DNA of 64,000 nucleotides from Stercorarius parasiticus (lineage: Eukaryota; Chordata; Aves; Charadriiformes; Stercorariidae), in contig VWZL01000358.1 in NCBI GenBank assembly GCA_013396915.1, forward strand, positions 248,001 to 312,000, given 5' to 3'. The notes below the pieces were generated by a model that ran no database searches, had not been told where the DNA came from, and saw nothing but the letters and a program-made list of their open reading frames with translations. Every line of letters begins with the position of its first letter. Within the stretch, counting starts at the first letter, position 1. Both the position numbers and the translations under genes were made by a program. Of this stretch, positions 24,830-35,661 are shown in pieces.

Positions 24830-26369
24830 GCTGTGAAGAAGAAGGGCCAAGGTGGGAAGGGAATATAATCTTTTTTAAAGGGTGAAAAAATACGGAATGG
24901 CATGTTTGGGAGCCTGAGAGTTAGCTGAAGACTCTGGGAAATGACTAAGAAAAGAGGCAGCAAGAAATGTTCAATGAGAAACATCAAGAAGAGAAAATAG
25001 GGAAAAAAATACAATTAAGAAAAAGGATTTCTTTATTATTCCCTAGTTGTTGTTGGTTGCTGAAAAATTCCCCTGATGTAAACAAGTCGGAAGTAGACAT
25101 TTTCTTCACAGAAAGCTGTTCAGGTTTTTGTAGCTCACATTTGCTTTCCATTTTTACTCTTGACAAGGATTAGATAACATTTATCAGCTCTCTGAGAACT
25201 TGATCCAGCACCACTTGAGTCAACAGAAGTTTTTCTAGTGACCTCAATAGGCTGAAGAACAAGCAATGAATCAGATGTCTTCTGTGCATGTACCAATAAT
25301 AACAAATTCATCCCAGTCCCTGGGAGTGTGTCTTATCCAATATCCTCCCCCTCCCCAAAACACAAAGTGAGGTGAAAGAGATTATAAGCACACAGCTGCA
25401 GCTGTGACACCTTAATAGATCTCATGTCAGAAGGTAATACAAAGCTATTAAAATGTCCCAGTATAAGTCATTTGTTACTAAAGGAAACAGAACATCACTG
25501 CTTTTACTTTCACAAAATTCTGTAAACAATAGTGTTGACTCTGAGACACATGCCTGTCCATTTTAGGGTGTTAGAATCACCATCTTCCTTAGGAGCAAGA
25601 GAAAGAAAACCTAATCGACAGATGAGTGCTTATTAAGTGGAAAACAACAGCCAACTGCAAAAGGCACTTCCAGGTAACTGCTGCGTGACTCTGCCAAATT
25701 TAAAGGAGACAACTAGAAAGATGAATTAATAATGGTTAGTTCCTTAAAATGGCAACTCTGTGTTAGTTTGTGCAAGCCAGCATGGTAATTGGTTCTATTC
25801 TTCAGTTTTGCACATGATCATTATATTGCAGATAGAAACCAAGTTTTTGCTCTTTGAATTTTAGAATATGTCTGTAAACATATAAAAACCTGTTGTTATT
25901 CTTTATTCATATAGTTCTAATTATATCTTACTTTGGCCATGGTTATAATATTTGCATTTGACTTAGTTTTTAAATTTAAATTTAACATACATATAAAGAG
26001 TTAGAGCATCCACTCTGTTGTTATTTAACTTTGAGAATTAAAATCTCAATTCAAAACAAAATATTTTCTAATAAAAAGTACCACATTGTGATAACCTGTA
26101 TGGGCTGAGATGCAAGCTGCATGTTAAGTTCTTCCCAAATATATTTACCCACATCAATTGTTTAATGAGTGCCCATGATGCTAATAATATTATTAATAGA
26201 TACTAATGTATTGCACAATGTCTCTCTTTAGTCACCAGCCATAAGATTATAAAAGTCTACTACCTATTTCAGAGATAAGAGAGCTGTGTTTTAGCTAAAA
26301 AGAATAAGCTGCTAATGCTGAGGACCTTAAATCATTATTAACCATTTAATAGATTATTCTGATTTACAG

Positions 26370-27466
26370 GATCACACAGAATCACAAAATGGTGGGGATT
26401 GGAAGGGACCTTCGGAGATCATCTAGTCCAACCCCCCTGCCAAAGCAGGCTCACCTAGAGCAGGTTGCACAGGAACACATCCAAGTGGGTTTTGAATATC
26501 TCCAGAGAAGAAGACTCCAACACCTCTCTGGGCAGTCTGTCCCAGTGCTCTGGCACCCTCAAAGTAATGAAGTTTTTCCTCATGTCGAGATGGAATTTCC
26601 TGTGTTCCAGTTTGTGCGCATTGCCCCTTTTCCTGTCACTGGGCACCACTGAAAAGAGTCTGGCCCCATCCTCTTGACACTCACCCTTTAGATATTTATA
26701 AGCATAAAGTCTCAGTCTTTTCCAGGCTAAACAGACCCAGGTCTCTCAGCCTTTCCTCGTAAGAGAGATGCTCCAGTCCCTTGATCATCTTTTTAACCCT
26801 CTGCTGGACCCTCTCCAGTAGCTCCCTGTCTTTCTTGAACTGGGGTGCCCAGAACTGGACACAGTACTCCAGATGTGGCCTCGCCAGGGCAGAGTAGAGG
26901 GGGAGGATGACCTCCCTCGACCTGCTGGCCATGTCCTTTTTAATGCACTCCAGGATGCCATTGGCCTTCTTGGCCACAAGGGCACATTGCTGCCTCATGG
27001 TAAACTTTCTGTTCACCAGGACTCCCAGGTCCCTCTCTGCAGAGCTGCTTTCCAGCAGGTCAACCCCTAACCTGTACTAGTGCATGGGGTTATTCCTCCC
27101 TACACTTGCCCTTGTTGAACTTCATTAGGTTCCTCTCTGCCCAAGACTCTAGCCTGTCCAGATCTTGCTGTATGGCGACACAGCCTCCTGGTGGATCAGC
27201 CACTCCTCCCAGTTTTATGTCAGCAGCGAACTTGCTGAGGGAATGCTCTGTCCCCTCATCCAGGTCATTGATGAATATGTTGAAGACTGGACCCAATACT
27301 GACACCCAGGGAACACCGCTAGTTACAGGCCTCCAACTAGACTGTGCTGCTGATCACAACCCTTTGAGCTCTGCCATTCAGCCAGTTCTCAATCCACCTC
27401 ACTGTCCACTTATCTAACCCACACTTCCTAAGCTTACCTATGAGGATGTTATGGGAGACAGCGTCC
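26370..27466 (-). mobile_element. CR1 LINE, antisense, 3' portion with reverse-transcriptase fragment
   Basis: A well-preserved CR1 on the minus strand. The tail side is at about 26370 (ATCACACAGAATCACAAAAT). The minus-strand frame ending near 26700 gives '[18 protein letters not shown]' and '[18 protein letters not shown]'. A further frame at 27305-27090 gives '[12 protein letters not shown]' and '[16 protein letters not shown]', which is the reverse-transcriptase palm and the region after it. The catalytic box normally reading F-A-D-D reads F-A-A-D here (codons 27219-27230), so the first catalytic aspartate is lost. Homology ends at ACAGCGTCC (about 27466), followed by about 22 bases of other sequence and then another CR1 tail. 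Confidence 0.92.
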
Positions 27467-27488
27467 CCCTAGGAGCACACTAGGATTT

Positions 27489-27662
27489 AATCATAGAATC
27501 ATAGAATGTGTTGGGTTGGAAGGGACCTCTAAAGGTCATCTAGTCCAACGCCCCTGCAGTAAGCAGGGACATCTCCCACTAGACCACATTGCTCAGAGCC
27601 TCATCAAGCCTCGCCTTGAATGTCTCCAGGGATGGGGCCTCCACCACCTCTCTGGGCAACCT
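27489..27662 (-). mobile_element. Second CR1 LINE 3' end, antisense, running into an assembly gap
   Basis: A new CR1 tail begins at AATCATAGAATCATAGAATG, followed by GTTGGAAGGGACCTCTAAAG, CCCACTAGACCACATTGCTC and ACCTCTCTGGGCAACCT, where the N run begins. The minus-strand translation up to the gap has the C-terminal phrase '[20 protein letters not shown]'. It is little diverged. How far it extends is hidden by the gap. Confidence 0.9.
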
Positions 27663-27861
27663 NNNNNNNNNNNNNNNNNNNNNNNNNNNNNNNNNNNNNN
27701 NNNNNNNNNNNNNNNNNNNNNNNNNNNNNNNNNNNNNNNNNNNNNNNNNNNNNNNNNNNNNNNNNNNNNNNNNNNNNNNNNNNNNNNNNNNNNNNNNNNN
27801 NNNNNNNNNNNNNNNNNNNNNNNNNNNNNNNNNNNNNNNNNNNNNNNNNNNNNNNNNNNNN
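27663..27861. other. Assembly gap, 199 N
   Basis: An uninterrupted run of N inside CR1 sequence. The CR1 blocks either side are normally more than a kilobase apart in a complete element, so 199 need not be the true length unless the element is deleted or the right side belongs to another copy. Confidence 0.98.
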
Positions 27862-28387
27862 AGTGGCTTGGCAACTACATCAGCCAGTTCCCTCAGGACT
27901 CTGGGGTGCATCTCATCAGGTCCCATAGACTTGTATACGTTCAGGTTCCTCAGGTGGTCACAAACCTTGTCTACACTTACAGTTGGAGGGACTTTGTCCC
28001 ACAGGTCACAGGTCCCCATCTTGCAATCCTTCAACTTGGGAGGAGTGAGTAGAGAGGCTGGTAGTGAAGACCGAGGCAAAAAAGTTGTTGAGAACCTCAG
28101 CCTTCTCCTCGTCTGTTGTTACTAGTTTGCCATTCTTGGTCATCAGGGAGGGTATGCTTTCTTTAACCTTCCTTTTCTGGTTGACGTACCTGTAGAAGCC
28201 CTTCTTGTTATTCTTAGTATCCCTTGCCAAGCTCAGATCCAGCTGCGCCTTGGCCTTCCTGGCCTCATCCCTACATAACCAGGCAGTATCCCTATGTTCT
28301 TCCCAGGACACTTGACCCTGCTTGAACTGCCTGTGCAGTTCCTTCTTGCCTTGTAGTTTGACCTCAGGTCCCAACTTAGTCATGCTT
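27862..28387 (-). mobile_element. CR1 LINE ORF2, endonuclease-to-RT linker region, antisense
   Basis: Minus-strand CR1 coding sequence. A frame from 28383 to 28006 (125 residues, no stop) carries 'DEARKAKAQLDLSLARD', 'NKKGFYRYVNQKRK' and '[16 protein letters not shown]', the segment between the endonuclease and the reverse transcriptase. After a frameshift near 28020 the next frame continues with '[14 protein letters not shown]' and '[20 protein letters not shown]', the N-terminal edge of the reverse transcriptase, up to the gap. The right edge at GTCATGC is a 5' truncation. The piece may continue the CR1 at 26370, the one at 27489, or be separate; the gap prevents a decision. Confidence 0.92.
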
Positions 28388-31300
28388 AATCTAAGACATT
28401 TTCTAGTCCTAATTTAATTTAAATGTATATAATATTGTTTGAAGTCTATTTGTAAACTTCATATTGACCACATATCAAATGCAGGTAATGCAGCTGAAAA
28501 ATTGTTAAAGTCTCATGACTGTGCTGTTTTTTTAGCTTTTAGGAAGACTTTCAACAATGAACTTCCTCAGTAGCTGCAGGCTCCAGGCAGATGAACAGAG
28601 GTGGGTGTGGAGGGGTGAATGTTACTCACCGCTTTCTCTCCATTAGTATACAATAGACTGAAAAGTTCTTATCCTTTCTCCATTTATTGTTAACTTTCTG
28701 CACAGATGCTTTCATGCAGGATTGTGTTTAAACAATGTGTCAGTGGAGCAACCTGCAGAAATTGTATAAAAATGATAAATTGGCAGTGGTGAAATCTACA
28801 GTTCATACACCAGTCTGGAGCTGCTCTAAAAGTTTATACATAAATTTAAAAATTCATGTCAATGAAAATCTGAGAGGGGCAAAGGGCCACATAAGGGGAC
28901 TTGACTTCATAGATAGTAATCCAAAATGTATAAGCTGCTTTTAAGATGTGAGAAATAAAAGAAAAATAAAAGACATTGAAATTATAAAGACAATATGTAC
29001 ATATGAATGCATATGCTCATCTACACATAAGCACACATATTCACAGGCACAACAGACATTGTTTTGTTAGAATAGTACACTCAAGATGTTTCACTTCTGT
29101 CCTAACCAGTTGTGTGTACAGCAGTCAGATCAAAGCATCAAAATGTCACACACTTCGTGCATGAAGTCTCCAACATGTTTTTCTCTGCTGAGGGTGAACA
29201 GGCCAAGGAAGCTGATATGTCAGTTAACTTGGGAAAAAATAAAAAAGAAAAAAAGCTTTTTTTATTCACAGAACCATTGAACTGACACTGTAGTAATTAA
29301 AGAAGACAGGGCTACACCAGTTTTATCTCCTGACTCAGCCTGAGTCCTTGCACGTCAGGGAGGTTTTGTATGAAAGGTCAGAGCTTATTTTGGTTTTTGT
29401 TATTAATTTACTGTAATCTGCTCTTTGTGACTGTCTCTCCATAATTGATTTGGAAGCTCAAAAAGTATAGGAGTTTTCATGCCCTTTGTTTTACTGTACT
29501 TTTCACACCACTCTGATCATACATAGAGAGGAGTTATTTATTGCTAGCATTTCTTACCCAAAAATAGACATCTATATTTAGTTTGCTTTCTATTATTAAA
29601 ACACCACTGAGGGAGAAAATACATGAAGATCCAACTACTTTTCAATAAAAGTTAATGCAAGAAAATACAGTCCCTGCACAGTCGCTACAGCAGGAACACA
29701 AGAATGCATGGGCTCTGAACCACACATGTCAAAGGATCTGGATTTTGCTTCAGTTTCTACCATGTCTGTGATTGTATTCACACTAGAGATAGATGCCTCC
29801 AGGACTGTAGACTAAAAGCTTTACTGACTGCTGGCATCTTCTTGCACAGAATAAAGAATACAGAAAGGAGTCTGATGATACAAATATCAACAAGTTGGAA
29901 AAACTCTCCCAAATAATCAAAGTCCTGCTGGAAGAGGTGGTTATAACTCCAGAAATAACTTGATTCCTGCTCTTTCATGAAAATAAATATATTTAATTTT
30001 ACCACAATAAATCATTTGTAATACAGATGTGAGTTGAGCTATATTGTTGGATGAAGTTTTAGGCTTTCAATAGAAAAGAATCCAGTCCAATTTTTGTGGT
30101 CTTAAAGATCTTTAAAGCAATTGAATTTTGCAGGTTTTATCCATGCTCCCTAGTGAATAGAGTTCTATATCTCAAAACTTCATACATAATCGACAAAAAA
30201 TTTTCTGTCAAGCTCTGTTCTGCAGACTGAATTATCTCTCACTCAGAAAGAAAAGACAATCCCTGTAGATCAGGTTTGAATCATGGGTAAGATAGAGATG
30301 TTCTGAACCTCCCTGCCATCTCTAGTAAGCCCAAGGATAAATATAAGAGTTCAATGTCCAATGCTTTTATAAAACTAATAATTTAGTGCTATTCTTTAAA
30401 AAGGAGTCAATCACACTTTAAAATAATGATGAAGAAATGTGCTGCAAGGCCTTGGGTGCATAAATGGAGTATGTTAGGGAGAGAGACAGTTTGCATAAGC
30501 ATTAAAAATACTTTTGGTAGTGTAATAACGTTCCTTAAACTGGAATAAGACTTCTGAATTTACAAGAAACTAGTTCACTACAGTGCAAGGTAATTTCTAT
30601 GCCAGGGAAAAGCACAAGAACAGCTTCTTTTTCCTGCATAGTTTCTTTTCTAACACAGCAGTTTCATTCACACAGCTGTATACCGTCCTTACCCGATGTA
30701 GACCCAGCACAGTTTATTTTGTAGCTAACATATAGAAGGGAAGATTGCATTCCATGCGGCAAACTTACTTGTACCCATCATTTACTGAGACTATGCAGTG
30801 TTTCATGACAGAGAGGAGGGCGCTGTGCTGGCCAAGACAAAGTGCTGGCATGCTTTTCTCTCAGGTTACGAGATGCCTGTGCCTTCATTAAGGCGTAGTG
30901 GAAAATCAGATTGATATACCATGGACCCAAGAATGGAAAAAGCCTGGGCAGCATTGCTTACTATGCATCACAGCTTTTGGTTTGGGTGTTGGTTGGTTTC
31001 TGTTTCCCTGTCTATTCTTTTGTTTAGAAAAAGAGGTCAGGGAAAAAATCTACACAAAATAAACAGCTAATTTTCATCGGATGAAAATCTGCTTTTCTAT
31101 ATCTTTTTGCTGAAAGGTAAAAACTCGTTTGTTCTAATAGGAAAATACATTGTAATCATACCAATATACCTCTTCCTATACATACACACATGAGCACAAA
31201 TGTTCCTAGCTAGTCTCCCCGATCTCTACAAGAAGGTATTAGGAAAATCATTATATACTTACAAACACATCATCTATTGTCAAACATTATTTTACTAAGG

Positions 31301-32553
31301 TACTAAGTTTCTATCTAGCACAGCAGTTTATCATCCTTTGCCCTTAACACATGATAATTTCAAATCATTTAATATTTTTATCCAAGGCAGTGAAATTACA
31401 GAATGGTATTTTTAGAATTCAATATAATGGAAGGAAAGTTCAGAATTAATGAGAATAGCTAAGTGAGATATGGGAAGCAGCTGAAAGAAGCTATGTAGTA
31501 AGGTCAAAAAAAAAAATGAATTTAACGAAATGAGTGGGGATCCAGAAACAGGAGGACAGCTGTTAATGGGAGCACGGCAAAAAGAGATCTGATAAAATGT
31601 TTTAAAAATATATTGCAACCCCCTCCTAGAAATCTTTAAACTCCTAAAATCTCAAAGTTAGAGGAATTGTAGCATCAGTATAAGCTTTAAGAGTATTGTA
31701 GATGAGCATTTTTCCAGAGCACTAAAAACATACGCATATAAAGGGGACTGAAAAGAACAAAGGAAATAGAAAGAACAGCAAAGGTACCAAGCAGAACAAT
31801 TGTCAGAAGTAAATGCACAGAAAACAAAATAAAAACCTGAATGACAGTGAAGGTCAAAGAGGTAATATATTTCTTTATGGAGAAAAACTTGAGGGAGAAA
31901 TAAATATTGAGACACTGATGAGCACAAACTTGCATCAAATTAAAAAAAAAAAAAAAAGAATTCTGTCCCCGTTAGACTAACAAGAAGAAAGAAATATGAT
32001 GTGAAGGAGTCACCCAGTTACAGAATTGGCATAGCCAGAAGGAAAGAAATTCAATATGTCTATTGCCCATAAACACATGCATTCTTATGTTCAGCTTCAA
32101 AATAATCTAGAAAGTAACATAAAAATGACACAGCCTTTCAAACATTTCACCTACATTCTCTATGGGAGTGAAATGTTGCTAATGATAAAGGCACAGCCAG
32201 AGAATCTAATGGCATAGAAATATGGTGCTTGATTATACAAATTTATTATTTTAAATTACATTAAGCAACATTAACATGCTTGACATTTCATGACCATTAG
32301 CAGAATTGAGGAAAACTTGAAATACCTTTTTACGTGTTCACTTTTTTGATGGAATATTTGGTTTTTTCATTGTGGCACCTCAAACAGCTGAAGATCATGT
32401 ACAATGGTGGTAACGGTGTTGATCTTATTCTACTCCTTTCAGTATGACAGAAGCACTGCCTGGGGAAGAGGAATAAAACATGGGTTTCAACTGCCTTTGT
32501 GTGTGCTCCTCTTTCTGCTGGCATGAGTTTAATATATAAACAACTTTGCATAT
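28388..32553. other. Non-coding DNA, nothing recognised
   Basis: About 4.2 kb of AT-rich sequence. An A16 run lies at 31942-31957 and A-rich stretches near 29230-29255. No gene, RNA or dispersed repeat recognised. Confidence 0.55.
31942..31957. repeat. A16 run
   Basis: A poly-A run of 16 after an A-rich stretch. The sequence before it does not look like a messenger or SINE, so I treat it as a simple repeat. Confidence 0.85.
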
Positions 32554-32856
32554 GTGGAGGTGCTTGACATTATAGCTGTAAATAGCAGCTATAATGTGTC
32601 ATCAATCCTCCTGGTCAAAGGGAAGGGGTTTGAAAGGGCCAGTCAAATCTGTCGAGTCAACAAATGGCTGCAGGACTGGTGCCACAAGTGGTTCAGCTAC
32701 TTAGACCATTGGACTACCAGTTTGATGCCAGTGCCAGTAATAGATGCCCAGAGACTGGAGAAGGACCACAGGTCAGCAGAAGAGCACCTGGAGGGCAGCA
32801 CAAAAGAATTCCAGCCACTCCATCCAGTAAGTCAGCTTCATCGGGGCCCAGCTTAA
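32554..32856 (+). pseudogene. Remnant of CR1 ORF1 C-terminus (esterase-type domain)
   Basis: A 100-residue open frame whose first half, with 'VSSILLVKGKGFERA' and 'RVNKWLQDWCH' (residues 15-44), matches in character the C-terminal part of the SGNH/esterase-like domain known from CR1 ORF1 proteins. That domain is thought to act in retrotransposition, perhaps through lipid or membrane contact. Only its end is present, and the region that should carry the catalytic Asp-x-x-His near the C-terminus is not recognisable. The frame stops just before the first ORF2 codons. The start codon has no significance because the element is truncated here. The family assignment is from memory and moderately sure. 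Confidence 0.55.
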
Positions 32857-33515
32857 ATGCCTCTATGCAAATGCACGTAGCATGGGGAATAAATAAGAGG
32901 CATTAGAGATGTGCACATGCCTACAGGGAGGGCTATGATCTTATTGACATCACAGAGACATGGTGTGAGGGCTCCTATGACTGGTGTATTGGAATGGAGG
33001 GATCCAGGCTCTTTAGGAAGGACAGGCAGGGGAGATGGGGGGGATGTGTTGCCCTCTATGTTAATGACCAGCTGGTGTGCATGGAGCTCCACCTGGGGAT
33101 GGATGAGGAGCCGACCAAGTGCTTATGGGTCAGGATCAAAGGGAGGGTGGGGACAGGTGGCATTACAGTGGGGGTCTGCTGCAAGACACCTGACCAGGAA
33201 GGCTGAGTAGATGAGGCCCTCTACAGACAGATAGGAGCAGCCTCACGCTCACAAGCCCTGGTCCTCATGGGGGACTTCAGCCACCCTGATATCCCCTGGA
33301 GGGATAACACAGCAGGGCTAAGAAATCCAGAAGGCTCCCAGAATGCATCAATGATAACTTCCTTCTCCAAGTGATATAAGAGCCAACGAGGAGGGGTGCT
33401 ATGCTAGACCTTGTTCTCACCAACAAGGAGGGGCTGGTGGGGAATATGAAGCTCAAGGGCAATCTTGGCTGTGGTGACCATGAGATGGTGGGGTTCAAGA
33501 TCCTTAGGCCAGCTC
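32855..33515 (+). pseudogene. Remnant of CR1 ORF2 endonuclease (APE-like)
   Basis: The domain would nick the target DNA for target-primed reverse transcription. It opens with 'KCLYANARSMGNK' at 32855, where a stop follows at 32894-32896. It continues with 'DLIDITETW' (the conserved Glu of the APE fold), then a frame at 32994-33206 ('GGCVALYVNDQLVC', 'KCLWVRIKGR'), then 'LVLMGDFSHPDIPW', where family members normally have GDFN, and ends with 'LDLVLTNKEGLVGN' and 'GCGDHEMVGFKIL', whose Asp-His pair is conserved. Stops lie at 32894 and 33207, with frame changes between the blocks. The Asn-to-Ser change in GDFN would by itself impair catalysis. Non-functional. Confidence 0.85.
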
Positions 33516-33679
33516 ACTACCCTGGACTTCAGGAGAGTAGAATTTGGCCTCTTCAGGGATCTGCCTGGCAGAGTATCAAGGGATAAAACCCTGGAGGGAA
33601 GAGGGGCCCAAGAAAGCTGGTTAATATTCAAGGATCACCTCCTCCAAGCTCAGGAGTGATGCATCCCAACAAAGAGGAA

Positions 33680-35625
33680 GTCAGGCAAAAGTACCAGGAA
33701 GCCTGCATGGATGAACAAGGAGCTCCTGGACAAACTCAAACACAAGAAGGAAGCCTGCAGAGGGTGGAAGCAAGGACAGGTAGCCTGGGAGGAATACAGA
33801 GAAATTGTCTGAGCAGCCAGGGATCAGGTTAGGAAAGCTAACAACCTGATAGAGTTACATCTGGCGGGGGATGTCAAGGGCAACAAGAAAAGCTTCTACA
33901 GGTACATCAGTGACAAAAGGAAGACTAGGGAAAATGTGGGCCCTCTCCGGGGAGGAAACGGGAGACCTGGTTACCCAGGATATGGAGAAGGCTGAGGTAT
34001 TCAATGACTTTTTAGCCTCAGTCTTCACTGGCAAGTGCTCTAGCCACACTGCCCAAGTCACAGAGGCAAAGGCAGGGACTGGGAGAATGAGGAACCACCC
34101 ACTGATCAGGTTCGAGACCATCTGAGGAACCTGAAGGTGCACAAGTCCATGGGACCTGGTGAGATACATCCGTGGCTCCTGAGGGAACTGGCAGATGAAG
34201 TTGCTAAGCCACTGTCCATCATATTTGAGAAGTCGTGGCAGTCCAGTGAAGTTCCTGCTGACTTGAAAAGGGGAAACATAACACCCTTTTTTAAAAAGGG
34301 TAAAAAGGAAGACCTGAGGAACTACAGGCCATTCAGTCTCACTTCTGTGCCTGGCAAGATCATGAAGCAGATCCTCCTGGAAGCTAAGGCACATGGAAAA
34401 TAAGGAGGTGATCAGTGACAGCCGACATTGCTTCACTGAGGGCAAATCATGGCTGACAAATTTGGTGGCCTTCTACAACGGGGTTACAGCATTGGTGTAT
34501 AAGGGGAGAGCAACTGACATCATCTACCTGGACTTATGCAAAGCATTTGACACTGTCTTGCATGACATCCTTGTCTCTAAATTGAAAAAACATGGATTTA
34601 ATGGATGCATAAGGAATTGGTTGGATGGCCGCACTCAAAGAGTTGCAGTCAACTGGTCTAAGTGGAGACCAGTGAAGAATGACATTCCTCAGGGGTTGGT
34701 ATTGGCACTGGTGCTGTTTAACATCTTTGTTGGTGATTTTGATAATGGGATTGAGTGCACCCTCAGCAAGTTTGACAACGACACCAAGCTGTGTGGTGCG
34801 GTTCACACACTGGAGGGAAGGGGTGCCATCCAGAAGGACCTGGACAGGCTTAAGAGGTGGGCCCATGCCAATCTCATGAAGTTCAACAAAGCCAAGTGCA
34901 GTGTCCTGCATGTGAGTCAGGGCAATCCCATGCACAGATACAGGCTGGGCAAAGAATGGCTTGAGAGCAGCCCTAAGGAGAAGGACTTGTGGGTATTCGG
35001 TGATGAGAAGCTCAACATGAGCTGTCAACATGTGCTTGCAGCCCAGAAAGCCAACCACATCCTGGGCTGCATCAAAAGAAGCGTGGCCAGCAGGTCAGGG
35101 GAGGTGACTCTGCCCCTCTACTCTGCTCTGGTGAGATCCCACCTGGAGTACTGTGTCCAGCTCTGGAGCCCTCAGCACATGAAGGACATGGACCTGTTGG
35201 AGCGGGTCCAGAGGAGATCCATGAAGATGATCAAAGGGCTGGAGCACCCCTCCTATGAAGACAGGCTGAGAGAGTTGTGGTTGTTCAGCCTGGAGAAGAG
35301 AAGGCTCTGGGGACACCTTATAGCAGCCTTCCAGTACTTAAAGGGGGCCTACAGGCAACATGGGGAGGGACTCATTATCAGGGAATGCAGCGACAGGAGA
35401 AGGGGTAACTTTTTTAAACTGTAGGAGGGTAGATTCAGATTCGATATTAGGAAGAAATTCTTTACTGTGAGGGTGGTGAGAGACTGGAACAGGTTGCCCA
35501 GAGATGTTGTGGATGCCCCATCCTTGGAAGTGTTCAAGGCCAGGTTGGATGGGGCTTTGAGTAACCTGGTTGAGTGGAAAGTATCCCTAGCCATGGTAGG
35601 GGGGTTGGAACTAGATGATCTTTAA
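33680..35625 (+). pseudogene. Remnant of CR1 ORF2 linker, reverse transcriptase and C-terminus
   Basis: Three frames join here. 33871-34125 has '[16 protein letters not shown]' (linker). 34137-34403 has '[20 protein letters not shown]' and '[17 protein letters not shown]' (start of RT). 34393-35424 is a 343-residue frame with RT motif A '[12 protein letters not shown]' (residues 44-55), '[14 protein letters not shown]', the catalytic box and 'LMKFNKAKC'. The catalytic box should read F-A-D-D but reads F-D-N-D (34771-34782, residues 127-130), so the essential first Asp is Asn. An in-frame TAG at 35422-35424 interrupts the C-terminal region, which then reads on as 'RVVRDWNRLPRDVVDAPSLE' to a TAA at 35623-35625, the probable original ORF2 stop. 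Dead copy. Confidence 0.9.
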
Positions 35626-35661
35626 GGACCCTTCCAACCCAAACCACTCTATGATTCTATA

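Larger units (their letters stand above)
17116..26369. other. Long gene-free stretch with microsatellites
   Basis: About 9.2 kb with no recognisable exon, RNA gene or transposon. It contains a C-rich/G-quadruplex motif (18852-18886), an AT-only run (19351-19382), a (CA)8 (20455-20471), an (AAAT)n near 21314-21331, a TG-rich run (23883-23917) and an A/C-only tract (24761-24829). The remainder is unremarkable AT-rich sequence. Confidence 0.55.
32554..35661 (+). mobile_element. Long CR1 LINE copy, sense, from end of ORF1 to 3' tail
   Basis: The largest element in the window, about 3.1 kb in sense orientation. In order it holds the end of ORF1 (32554-32856), the ORF2 endonuclease (32855-33515), the linker (33680-34125), the reverse transcriptase (34137-35100), the C-terminal region (to 35625) and the 3' untranslated end (GAACTAGATGATCTTTAAGG, CCCTTCCAACCCAAACCACT, CTATGATTCTAT). 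The tail ends at about 35661 with little more than one octamer. The left edge is a 5' truncation inside ORF1. At least four frame changes and several stops separate the domains, so it is dead. Its decay is intermediate compared with the other copies. Confidence 0.93.

Noticed and set aside
24628..25014. Open frame of 128 residues on the minus strand
   Set aside because: It spans the A/C-only tract, whose complement gives Phe/Cys/Leu/Val/Trp low-complexity translation; an artefact of the simple repeat.
31738..31957. Possible processed pseudogene ending in the A16 run
   Set aside because: The upstream sequence is simply A-rich, lacks a polyadenylation signal at the right distance and has no coherent reading frame.
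33855..34445. 196-residue open frame on the minus strand
   Set aside because: It is the complement of CR1 ORF2, which is the real coding direction at this place; the antisense frame is a by-product.
34534..35058. 174-residue open frame on the minus strand
   Set aside because: Antisense shadow of the CR1 reverse-transcriptase remnant.
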